64,000 nucleotides of DNA from Bacillota bacterium (GTDB taxonomy: Bacteria > Bacillota_A > Clostridia > Christensenellales > Aristaeellaceae), in assembly GCA_023421735.1 (NCBI GenBank), contig JAEZSP010000052.1:1-64000 (forward strand), given 5' to 3'. Under the pieces are notes generated by a model that was not told the origin of the DNA, did not search any database, and was given only the letters and a program-made list of their open reading frames with translations. The translations under genes were made by a program, and so were the position numbers. Positions within the stretch are counted from its first letter, which is position 1. Every line of letters starts with the position of its first letter. This document shows, piece after piece, positions 25,559 to 34,051 of the stretch.

Positions 25559-28500
25559 AAAAATCAAAATTTGGGCGACCGACGAAGCGACGTTTCGGCG
25601 CGGGAAGTCTTATTTCGACAACGGGCACGTCCGGCGGATGCGCATGCTGTCGGAAAATGAATCGATCACCGTGCGGGCGGACGTTACGGGGACCTATTTT
25701 TCGCACTATCAGGTCGAGCTGATTCTGGGTGAATCCGCCGGGCTGAAAAGTGCGAACTGCGCATGTCCTGCATTTGCGCAATATGAGGGGTTATGCAAGC
25801 ACTGCGTCGCCGTGCTCCTAGCGGCGCGTGGCGGGCTGAACACAGGGGCGGTGCGGGAGAAGCACGTTCCGCGTTCCGGCGCGGGCGTTCGCAAGCTGAT
25901 TGACGACTATGCGCGCGTCGCGGACGGCGGTGCGGAGGCGGATCTGGAGGGACAGGTACGGCTTGAAGCCGAGCTATCGTTTCGCGGGACGCCCGCGATG
26001 GCGTATGTGTCGCTCAAGGTTGGCACTGCGCGCTTGTATGTGGTACGTGCGGTGCGCGATTTTCTCGACGCGCTCCACAGGGGCAGCCACGTTGAATATG
26101 GAAAGGGGCTCGCGTTTACCCACACGTTTGACGCATTCGAGCAAAGAAGCCGCGCGTTTGCGCTGATGCTGGCGGAGCGGGACGAGGAGTGCGAGGCCTA
26201 TACGAGGCTGAAAAATGCATATTATTTGCAGGACAAGCGGCTGCGCGGGCTATCGCCCGCCGCGTTGGACGATCTTTTCGGCATGTTTGAGAAGACGCGG
26301 CTGCATGTGTCTGAGCGTGGCGATCTGCTCCTGCGCAAGGACGACCCGGTGATCGGCATCGCGGCGCGCAGGCTTGTGAACGGCGAGGTCGAGATGACGA
26401 CCAAAGACGTTTTGCTTGCGCGCATGCCGGGGCACCTTTACATAGCGGCAGGGGACAACCTTTATCAAACCTCGCTTGGGATGGCGCGCGCGATGGGCGG
26501 CCTTCTCGCTCTCCTGGAGCAGAGCAAGCGGCGGTTGATTCTAGCGGGGCGCGACGTCGACGCTTTTTGCGCGGATGTTTTGCCGGTCATTCGGCCTTAC
26601 ATTGCGCTTGACGGCGAGGCGGCGTTTGAGGGGCACGCGCCGGAGACGCTCGAGCCGCGCGTATACATCGATTTGCCGGAACGCGATCTCCTGACATGCC
26701 GTCCTGTCGCGGCCTATGAGCACGACGAGCTCGACCTGTTCCGCGACGAAATGGGCGGACATGCGCGCGACCGGCGCGCGGAGCACGCGTTCATCCGCGC
26801 GTTGGGGCGGATGTTCGGCGTGCCGGAGAACGGCACTTACACGGTGGCGGGGGAGGAGAAGATCGCCGATCTGCTTGACGAGGGCATCCCGGCGCTCCAG
26901 AAGATCAGCGACGTGCAGGTGAGCGACCGCGTGCGCAGGCTATCCTTTGCGCCTAGCAAGCGACCGACGGTCGAGGTCTCTTTGAACAGCGGAATACTCG
27001 ATCTGAACTTCGACCTTGGCGAATTCCCGAAGGAGGAGCTCTCGCAGGCGCTGGATGCCTACCGCGAAAAGAGGCGCTATTATCGGCTCCAGGACGGGCG
27101 GTTTGTGCGCTTTGAAGGCAGCGCATTCGGGGACATGGCGCGGTTGACGGACGGGTTGATGTTGACGGGCAAGCAGATTGCGGAGGGAAAGGCTGCGATC
27201 CCGGCATTCCGGGCGATGTATTTGGACGGGTTATTCAAATCCGACGGGAAGATCGCCGTGCGGCGGGATGCGGCGTTTCGCGCGCTGGTCAACGCGATTG
27301 CGGAGGCGTCGGATGCCGATCATCCGGTGCCATCTGATTTCAACGGGGCGCTGCGCCCGTATCAGGAGGCGGGTTTCCGCTGGATGCGCACGCTGGCGGA
27401 TTCCGCACTTTGCGGCATTCTTGCGGACGATATGGGACTTGGGAAGACCATTCAGTTTATCGCGCTGCTCCTGTCGGACGGGGCGGACAGGCCGTCGCTC
27501 ATCGCATGCCCCGCGTCCGTGACCCTCAACTGGGAGAGCGAGATTCACCTGTTTGCGCCGACGCTTCCCGTGCTCGTGCTTTCCGGAACTGCGGCGCAAC
27601 GGCAGGCGCAGATCAAATCGCTTTCCGGGCGCGGGGTGGCCATTACATCCTACGACCTTCTCAAACGCGATGTGGAGGCATACCAATCCGTGCGGTTCCG
27701 GTACTTTGCCATCGACGAGGCGCAGTACATCAAAAACCGCGCGACCAAGAACGCGCAGGCTGCCAAGCGCATCGTGAGCCAGTACCGCTTTGCGTTGACG
27801 GGGACACCCATCGAGAACCGGCTTTCCGAGCTTTGGAGTATCTTTGATTTTCTGATGCCGGGGTATCTGTATTCCTATGCGCGGTTTCGGGAGCGGTTTG
27901 AGACGCCGATTGCGAAAAACGACGATGCCGATGCGCGCGCGGATCTGAAGCGGTTCATCGCGCCGTTCATCCTGAGAAGGCTGAAAAAGGACGTGCTTTC
28001 AGAACTGCCGCCCAAGGTCACGACCATTTCGACGGTACTTCTCGAAGGCGAGCAGCGAAAGGTCTACGAGGCGTATGCCATGAAGGCGGCAGGAGAGCTG
28101 GACGAGCTGGATGGGAACGCGCCGAATGAGCGGCGCATGAAGGTGTTTGCCATGCTGACCCGGTTGCGCCAGCTTTGCTGTGATCCAAACCTCTGCCTTG
28201 AAAATTACGAAGGCCCGTCTGCGAAGCTGGAGGCATGCATGGATCTTTTGGCCGAGGCGATCGACGGCGGACACAAGGTGCTCCTGTTTTCACAGTTTAC
28301 TTCCATGCTTGACATCATCAAAAAGCAGCTTTTAAAGGACGGGATTTCCTTTTTCGCGCTCACGGGCGACACGCCCAAGGAGGAGCGCCTCGCCCTGGTG
28401 AACCGTTTTAACGCCGACGATACGGGCGTATTCCTCATTTCGCTGAAGGCGGGCGGTACGGGGCTGAACCTGACGGGGGCGGACACGGTGATTCACTATG

Positions 28501-28730
28501 ATCCGTGGTGGAACACCGCCGCGCAGGATCAGGCGACGGACCGCGCGCATCGCATTGGGCAGGAGAAGAGCGTCATGGTCTACAAACTGATTGCGAAGAA
28601 TACCGTGGAGGAGAAGATCCTGGCGCTTCAAAAGCGCAAGGGCGAGCTTGCGGATGTGATCGAGGGGGAGGGTGCGTCCCTTTCCGAGATGACCAAGGAC
28701 GAGCTGATGGACCTTTTTTCGGCCAGGTAG
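25542..28730 (+). CDS. SNF2-family helicase with SWIM zinc finger
   Basis: A 1062-residue RapA/HepA-like DNA translocase. An N-terminal SWIM-type zinc finger (CACPAF...GLCKHC, residues about 73-88) is followed by a long middle domain and a C-terminal SNF2 ATPase: motif I ADDMGLGKT, motif Ia region IACPASVTLNWESE, motif II DEAQ, motif III LTGTPIEN, and in the second lobe LFSQFTSMLDII, LKAGGTGLNLT and the QATDRAHRIGQEKSVMVYKLI end. Bacterial members remodel protein-DNA or RNA polymerase complexes. The start overlaps the methyltransferase. No defence or restriction genes flank it, so a housekeeping role is more likely than defence. Confidence 0.92.
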   Translation: MNLSIEKIKIWATDEATFRRGKSYFDNGHVRRMRMLSENESITVRADVTGTYFSHYQVELILGESAGLKSANCACPAFAQYEGLCKHCVAVLLAARGGLNTGAVREKHVPRSGAGVRKLIDDYARVADGGAEADLEGQVRLEAELSFRGTPAMAYVSLKVGTARLYVVRAVRDFLDALHRGSHVEYGKGLAFTHTFDAFEQRSRAFALMLAERDEECEAYTRLKNAYYLQDKRLRGLSPAALDDLFGMFEKTRLHVSERGDLLLRKDDPVIGIAARRLVNGEVEMTTKDVLLARMPGHLYIAAGDNLYQTSLGMARAMGGLLALLEQSKRRLILAGRDVDAFCADVLPVIRPYIALDGEAAFEGHAPETLEPRVYIDLPERDLLTCRPVAAYEHDELDLFRDEMGGHARDRRAEHAFIRALGRMFGVPENGTYTVAGEEKIADLLDEGIPALQKISDVQVSDRVRRLSFAPSKRPTVEVSLNSGILDLNFDLGEFPKEELSQALDAYREKRRYYRLQDGRFVRFEGSAFGDMARLTDGLMLTGKQIAEGKAAIPAFRAMYLDGLFKSDGKIAVRRDAAFRALVNAIAEASDADHPVPSDFNGALRPYQEAGFRWMRTLADSALCGILADDMGLGKTIQFIALLLSDGADRPSLIACPASVTLNWESEIHLFAPTLPVLVLSGTAAQRQAQIKSLSGRGVAITSYDLLKRDVEAYQSVRFRYFAIDEAQYIKNRATKNAQAAKRIVSQYRFALTGTPIENRLSELWSIFDFLMPGYLYSYARFRERFETPIAKNDDADARADLKRFIAPFILRRLKKDVLSELPPKVTTISTVLLEGEQRKVYEAYAMKAAGELDELDGNAPNERRMKVFAMLTRLRQLCCDPNLCLENYEGPSAKLEACMDLLAEAIDGGHKVLLFSQFTSMLDIIKKQLLKDGISFFALTGDTPKEERLALVNRFNADDTGVFLISLKAGGTGLNLTGADTVIHYDPWWNTAAQDQATDRAHRIGQEKSVMVYKLIAKNTVEEKILALQKRKGELADVIEGEGASLSEMTKDELMDLFSAR

Positions 28731-28956
28731 GGATGCAATGCAGAACGAAGATATGCGCCATGCAGCTTGACGTTGCGGCGGGCAGACACTTCATTTTTCG
28801 GGGCAAACGTTCGCGTTTCGCTTGCGGTGCATTGGGCCGGGCGATGTAAAGTTTGCGGATGATGCGCAGGAAGGTAGACGGGCAAGGGGAAAGGCGTACA
28901 CTTGCTTGGGGCTTGGGGTGGTTCGTGCGAAAACCTGCCGGATCGTGCCGAAACCC

Positions 28957-28985
28957 TTTACATTCCGACGCAACGTGGTTATAAT
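28957..28985 (+). promoter_or_regulatory. Promoter of the oxidoreductase operon
   Basis: TTTACA, 17 bases, TATAAT, followed by GGAGGGAG just before ATG 29020. The 226 bases from 28731 to the promoter hold nothing I can support. Confidence 0.8.
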
Positions 28986-29019
28986 AAATAAACCAAACAG
29001 GTACATGGAGGGAGCACAG

Positions 29020-30057
29020 ATGGAAAAGATTCGCGTTGGCCTAATCGGCGCCGGGAACATTGCCCAGAGCGCGCACTTGCCGGTCTATATGGAGCGGGAC
29101 GACGTGGAAGTCGTTGCGATTGCGGATTGGAACCTGGAGAGGGCGCAGGCGGCTGCAACAAAGTTCGGCATCAAGCATGCGTTTTCAAACGTCGAGGAAC
29201 TGCTGGCGAATGTCGAGGTCGATTATGTGGACATCTGCGTATGGAACCGTTCGCACGCGCCGGTGGCCATCGCGGCCGCAAAGGCCGGGAAGCACATATT
29301 GTGTGAAAAGCCCATGGCGATCAACCTGACGGACGCGCTCGAGATGGAGAAGGTCATCAAGGAGACGGGCGTTCAGTTTATGCTTGCTGTTCCGACGCGC
29401 TACGGCAGCGAGGCGCAGCTTTTGAACCAGATGCGCAAGGAGGGCAAGCTCGGCGACGTGTATTATGCGAAGACCGGGTACATCAGAAGGCGCGGCACGC
29501 CCATCGGCTGGTTCACGGACACGGGAAAATCCGGCGGCGGGCCGGTCATTGACATCGGCGTTCACTGCATCGACCGCACATGGTACCTCATGGGGCGTCC
29601 GCGTCCGGTGCGCGTGAGTGCGAATACCGCCCACAGGATCGGCGATTTCAAGACCAAGGGCGTCAAGCGCTGGGAGGCATTGGACAACGACGTAACCGCG
29701 TTTGATACCGAGGACAGCGCGGCGGGCGCGATCCACTTCGAAAACGGCGCGGTGATGCTCTTTGAAGTGAGCTGGGCGCTCAATGCACCGCCGAGCGAAT
29801 ATACGCAGATTTGCGGCACCAAGGCGGGCGCGACGCTGAACCCGCTGACGATCTACGGCGAGGATACGGGGTATCTGGCGGACGTGAAGCCCACGACGCT
29901 CGAGGTGAACCACTTTGCCGTGGAAATCGACCACTTTATCAATTGTCTGCGCACCGGCGAAAAGCCCGAATCCCCCCTCGAGGACGGCGTGACGGTGCAG
30001 CGGATGTTGCAGGGTATCTATGATTCCGCTCAGCAGAACCGCGAGGTTGATATTTAG
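29020..30057 (+). CDS. Gfo/Idh/MocA-family oxidoreductase
   Basis: A 345-residue NAD(P)-dependent sugar or inositol-type dehydrogenase. The Rossmann start is KIRVGLIGAGNIAQSAHLP; the EKPM motif (HILCEKPMAINL, residues about 91-102) carries the catalytic lysine; GGGPVIDIGVHCIDRTWYLMG holds the expected D-x3-H. ATG 29020 has GGAGGGAG 5 bases upstream. It heads an operon with a GNAT gene and an FAD oxidoreductase. The substrate is unknown; carbohydrate derivatives are usual. Confidence 0.9.
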   Translation: MEKIRVGLIGAGNIAQSAHLPVYMERDDVEVVAIADWNLERAQAAATKFGIKHAFSNVEELLANVEVDYVDICVWNRSHAPVAIAAAKAGKHILCEKPMAINLTDALEMEKVIKETGVQFMLAVPTRYGSEAQLLNQMRKEGKLGDVYYAKTGYIRRRGTPIGWFTDTGKSGGGPVIDIGVHCIDRTWYLMGRPRPVRVSANTAHRIGDFKTKGVKRWEALDNDVTAFDTEDSAAGAIHFENGAVMLFEVSWALNAPPSEYTQICGTKAGATLNPLTIYGEDTGYLADVKPTTLEVNHFAVEIDHFINCLRTGEKPESPLEDGVTVQRMLQGIYDSAQQNREVDI

Positions 30058-30076
30058 AAGGCGGGAGAGGCGCGAG

Positions 30077-30646
30077 ATGGACTACTTTCTCCAAACCCCG
30101 AAGATCGAGGCGGCGAGACTGCACCTTCGGCGGCTGACCATGCGTGATGCGCAGGACATCTTCGCCTACTCCCGTGATCCGCTCGTCGCGGAGCACGTGC
30201 TGTGGGAGGCGCACCGCAACGTGCTTGAGACGCGGGGCTATGTCAGATACATGATCCGCAAGTATCGGTATGGGGAGCCGTCCAGTTGGGGAATCTGCCT
30301 GAACACCGACGATGTGGTGATCGGCACGATCGGCTTCATGTGGATTTCGCCCGAAAACGCCGCCGCCGAGGTGGGGTACTCCCTTTCGCGCGCGCACTGG
30401 AACAAGGGCTACATGACCGAGGCGCTCGCGGCGATTTTGCGCTACGCATTCGTAGAGATGGAGCTGAACCGCGTCGAGGCGATGTTCGAGACGACGAACC
30501 CCGCCTCGGGTGCGGTTATGCGAAAGTGCGGCATGATGCCCGAGGGGATTTTGCGCCAACGGCTTGTGAACAAGGGCAAGTTTGTAGATGTGGAACTGTG
30601 TTCCATTTTGAAAAAGGATTATTTGGAGGCAACATGTACGACCTGA
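30077..30646 (+). CDS. GNAT N-acetyltransferase (RimJ/RimL type)
   Basis: A 189-residue acetyltransferase. LQTPKIEAARLHLRRLTMRD opens the fold; VGYSLSRAHWNKGYMTEAL is the acetyl-CoA loop region, and TTNPASGAVMRKCGMMPEGILRQ is the family's alpha4 region. GGAGAGG precedes ATG 30077. It may modify a protein or a small molecule. It sits 19 bases after the Gfo/Idh gene and overlaps the next by 13 bases. Confidence 0.87.
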   Translation: MDYFLQTPKIEAARLHLRRLTMRDAQDIFAYSRDPLVAEHVLWEAHRNVLETRGYVRYMIRKYRYGEPSSWGICLNTDDVVIGTIGFMWISPENAAAEVGYSLSRAHWNKGYMTEALAAILRYAFVEMELNRVEAMFETTNPASGAVMRKCGMMPEGILRQRLVNKGKFVDVELCSILKKDYLEATCTT

Positions 30647-31878
30647 TCGCAATGGGCGGCGGGCTGACGGGCTGTGCGGCGGCAATTGCTGCCGCGCGGC
30701 GCGGGCTTTGTGTCCTTCTGATTGAAAAGACAGGTGCGCTGGGCGGTGCGGCGGTCGTAAATCTCGTCAATCCGTTCATGCCCAACGGAACGAAGATCGG
30801 CGGCAGGTATACCGAGCTTTCGCAGGGGCTTTACGCCGAGATCAAGGCGCGGCTTGCGGACATGGGGGGTATACGGGGCCGCATGTTTCACGAAGAATAT
30901 TTAAAAATTGTGCTCGACCGGATGTGCGCCGAGGCGGGTGTGGACGTGCTGTTTCACGCGACGCTTGTGGGCGCGGATGTCGAGGGGAACGAAGTCAAGC
31001 GCGTACGCGTCGTGGGCAAGGCGGGCGTACAGGTTTTCGAGGCGGCGTCCTTTGTGGACGCGACGGGCGATGCCGATCTCGCGGTGATGTGCGGTTGCCC
31101 CTATCGGCTCGGACGCCCGGAAGACGGGCTCTGCCAGCCGATGACACTCTGTTTCCGGGTTGCGAACGTGGACATCGAGGCGTACAAGCGGGTGCATGCG
31201 ACCATCTCACCGAGCTATCAGGAAGCGCAGAAGGCCGGAAAAATCAGAAATCCGCGCGAGGACGTGCTCATCTTCCACACGCTGGTGGGGGGCATGCTGC
31301 ATTTCAATTCCACGCGCGTGGTGAAGCTGAATCCCACAGATCCCTTTGACCTCTCCCGTGCCGAGCGCGAGGCGCGCGAGCAGATGCTGGAGCTTTTCAC
31401 CTTCATGAAGGAGAATATCGAGGGATTTGAAAATGCGGACCTGGCGTTTTCTGCGATCGAGATCGGCGTGCGCGAAAGCCGCATGATCGACGGGCGGCAT
31501 GTTCTGTGCGCCGAAGAAATGAAGGATTGCGTGCGGTTCCCGGACGCCATTGCGGCGGGGAACTATGACATCGACATTCACAATCCCGCGGGCAGCGGTA
31601 CGAGCCATTTCTACTTTCCGGAGGGACACTATTATCAGATTCCCTACCGGAGTCTCGTGCCCATTCACGTCGACAATCTGCTTGTTGCGGGGCGCGCGAT
31701 TTCAGCGACGCACGAGGCGCAGGCGTCCGTGCGGATCATGCCCATCTGCATAACCACGGGAGAGGCCGCCGGGGCGGCTGTTGCCATCGCAAAGCAGGAT
31801 CAGACGAGTTGCGCACAGGTGGACACCCAGAAGCTGCGGGAGACGCTGCGCACGGGCGGGGCGTATTTGGGCGACTGA
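30634..31878 (+). CDS. FAD-dependent oxidoreductase
   Basis: A 414-residue flavoprotein of the FAD_oxidored type (PF12831-like). The dinucleotide loop is AMGGGLTGCAAAIAAARRG, with the second motif SFVDATGDADLAV and the C-terminal NLLVAGRAISATHEAQASVRIMPICITTGEAAG segment, all typical of this family. It starts at ATG 30634 after GGAGGC, overlapping the GNAT gene. Members oxidise small molecules, often in carbohydrate gene clusters; the real substrate here is unknown. Confidence 0.87.
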   Translation: MYDLIAMGGGLTGCAAAIAAARRGLCVLLIEKTGALGGAAVVNLVNPFMPNGTKIGGRYTELSQGLYAEIKARLADMGGIRGRMFHEEYLKIVLDRMCAEAGVDVLFHATLVGADVEGNEVKRVRVVGKAGVQVFEAASFVDATGDADLAVMCGCPYRLGRPEDGLCQPMTLCFRVANVDIEAYKRVHATISPSYQEAQKAGKIRNPREDVLIFHTLVGGMLHFNSTRVVKLNPTDPFDLSRAEREAREQMLELFTFMKENIEGFENADLAFSAIEIGVRESRMIDGRHVLCAEEMKDCVRFPDAIAAGNYDIDIHNPAGSGTSHFYFPEGHYYQIPYRSLVPIHVDNLLVAGRAISATHEAQASVRIMPICITTGEAAGAAVAIAKQDQTSCAQVDTQKLRETLRTGGAYLGD

Positions 31879-31952
31879 CCACAGACATCGGGCAAATCGT
31901 TCGGGGCGATCTTTCGCGGCACGGGGCCGCGGACGGTTGCCCTTTTTGATTT

Positions 31953-32080
31953 ATACGAATTCCCAATCATAACGCGTCGCCGCACCGAATATTTTTCCGG
32001 CCAGCGGGTCATTCACGGAGTACGAGCGGAACGAAAAAATCTCTCGACGCTTTGGACGCGTTATGATGCTCCATTCGTAT
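31953..32080. repeat. MITE-like inverted-repeat element, copy 1
   Basis: The ends are 26-base arms that match in inverted orientation except for five central bases: ATACGAAT-N5-ATCATAACGCGTC. The 128-base element has no ORF. It resembles the element at 41111-41287 in arm layout (NNACNAAT-TCCCA-AT..) and in the internal segment GAACGAA-AAATCT-TCGAC-CTTTGG. The rest of 31879-32301 contains no gene that I can support. Confidence 0.6.
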
Positions 32081-32301
32081 TATTTGCCGGATTTGGCATG
32101 ACTTTGCTCGAAACCGACATTAACGAAAACGTAATAAAAACGCTACGCAGGATGGGTATTCGTTTTAAAACCACGGGCTTAGTATATATCAAAGTCGGGT
32201 GAGGTTGGTCTGCTCCGGCGGGCCGGGCCGCGAATGCGCCATTCTTCTTGAACCGTTTGAGAAGGATGCCCGGGAAACCCGAAACAAGCGAGGTACATGC
32301 G

Positions 32302-34050
32302 ATGGACACCACTAGGCGCCTCATCAAACTGATGGGGCCGTACCGATGGCGCATCACAATCGCGATGACGCTGCAACTTTTTGTCATTTCAAGCACGCTG
32401 GTCGCCCCTCTCGTCACCAAATCCATTATCAACAACGTCATCCTGAATCAGATGCTCAACAGGCTCGGGCCGCTGTGTCTCGGACTGATTGGGTTGGTTC
32501 TTGTGCGCGGTGCATGCAACTACGGGCGTGGAATCTTGCTCGAAGACGTTTCGCAGAACGTGGTTTTCGATCTGCGTACAGGGCTGTACCGCCACATGCA
32601 GGAATTGCCGTACCAGTTTTACGACAAGCACCGCATCGGCGAGATCATGTCGCGCATGACGGGCGACATCGAGGGCATCCGAAACCTGATCGCGGGCGGA
32701 TTGGTGACGATCTTCAACAACCTGCTGAACTTTGCCGGCGCGCTGGTATTTCTGACCTTTCAGAGTTGGCAGTTGATGCTTGCGCTTCTGATCTTTGCGC
32801 CGGTGCTGGCCGTGACCGCATGGCAGTTCCGCAAGCGCATTCATCCGGCGTTTGTCAACATACGCGAGCAGAACGCGGTGCTCAACACCCGCACGCAGGA
32901 GAACCTTGCGGGCATGCGCGTCGTGAAGGCGTTTGCACGCGAGCCATACGAGTTTGCGGAGTTTGAAAAGGACAACCGCAAGCTATTGAAGCTGAACCTG
33001 AAGGCGACGTGGATCTGGTCGGACTTCGTGCCGCTGATGGAGTTACTCTCGGGGATCTGCACGCCGGTGATGTTGATCGTGGGCGCGTATCTCACCCTCA
33101 AAGGGCACATGGACATCGCGACCCTCATCACGGTAAACGGCTATGTGTGGCTCATCACGAACCCCATGCGTCAGCTTTCGAACATGGTCAACATGTTTAC
33201 AAACGCAGTGACGTCCGCGGAGAAGCTATTTTACTACGTGGACTTCGGCGCGGCGATCAGGGAAAAGCCGGATGCCATTCAGCCCGCGCAGTATGCGGGC
33301 AAGGTGGAATTCGACCACGTGAGTTTTGCCTACGGCGATGCCGAGGTATTGCATGACATTACATTTACCGCCGAGCCGGGGCAGACCATCGCCGTGATGG
33401 GTGCGACGGGTGCGGGAAAGTCGACCCTGATCCTGCTCATGGGCCGTTATTACGACGTGAGCCGGGGTTCGGTGAAAATCGATGGGATCGACGTGCGAGA
33501 CCAGAAGATCAAGCCCCTGCGCACGCGCATCGCCTATGTACCGCAGGAGACATTCCTCTTTTCCGACACCCTGGCGGACAATATCCGTTTCGGCACACCC
33601 CGCGCAGAGATGGACAGGGTTTCGGAAGCGGCGGATGTTGCGCAGGCGACGGAGTTTGTGGATGCCATGCCTGAGGGATACGAGACGGTGGTGGGCGAGC
33701 GTGGCATGGGATTATCGGGCGGGCAGAAGCAGCGAACCGCCATTGCCCGCGCGGTATTGACCAATCCGTCGATCCTCGTGATGGACGATTCCACATCCGC
33801 CGTGGACATGGAGACGGAGTACGTGATCCAGCAGAAGCTGAAAAGCGTGCTTGCGGGGCGAACGACGTTCATCATCGCGCATCGCATTTCGTCGGTGAAA
33901 AACGCGGATTTGATCCTCGTGCTCGACAACGGCGCGGTGGCCGAGCGCGGCACGCATAAGGAATTGCTTGCGAAGAAGGGCATTTACTACCAGATGGTGC
34001 AGGACCAGTACCGCGACCTCGACACCGTCATGCCGAAGGGGGGCGCTTGA
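32302..34050 (+). CDS. Heterodimeric ABC exporter, subunit 1 (degenerate site)
   Basis: A 582-residue fused exporter half: six membrane segments in residues 15-300, then an ATPase domain with Walker A GATGAGKST at 367-374, signature LSGGQKQR at 471-478 and Walker B LVMDDSTSAVD. The residue after the Walker B Asp (position 496) is Asp instead of the catalytic Glu, so this subunit's Walker pair forms the degenerate site. Its normal signature completes the active site with the partner's Walker motifs. ATG 32302 has GCGAGG about 8 bases upstream; a longer start at 32248 is not supported. The partner gene starts one base after its stop. Substrate: probably a drug, lipid or peptide; not determined. 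Confidence 0.92.
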   Translation: MDTTRRLIKLMGPYRWRITIAMTLQLFVISSTLVAPLVTKSIINNVILNQMLNRLGPLCLGLIGLVLVRGACNYGRGILLEDVSQNVVFDLRTGLYRHMQELPYQFYDKHRIGEIMSRMTGDIEGIRNLIAGGLVTIFNNLLNFAGALVFLTFQSWQLMLALLIFAPVLAVTAWQFRKRIHPAFVNIREQNAVLNTRTQENLAGMRVVKAFAREPYEFAEFEKDNRKLLKLNLKATWIWSDFVPLMELLSGICTPVMLIVGAYLTLKGHMDIATLITVNGYVWLITNPMRQLSNMVNMFTNAVTSAEKLFYYVDFGAAIREKPDAIQPAQYAGKVEFDHVSFAYGDAEVLHDITFTAEPGQTIAVMGATGAGKSTLILLMGRYYDVSRGSVKIDGIDVRDQKIKPLRTRIAYVPQETFLFSDTLADNIRFGTPRAEMDRVSEAADVAQATEFVDAMPEGYETVVGERGMGLSGGQKQRTAIARAVLTNPSILVMDDSTSAVDMETEYVIQQKLKSVLAGRTTFIIAHRISSVKNADLILVLDNGAVAERGTHKELLAKKGIYYQMVQDQYRDLDTVMPKGGA

Positions 34051-34051
34051 T

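Noticed and set aside
25542..28730. SNF2 helicase as part of a phage-defence system
   Set aside because: SNF2 proteins occur in defence loci, but the SWIM-type domain layout and the flanking methyltransferase and oxidoreductase genes give no nuclease, restriction or defence partner.
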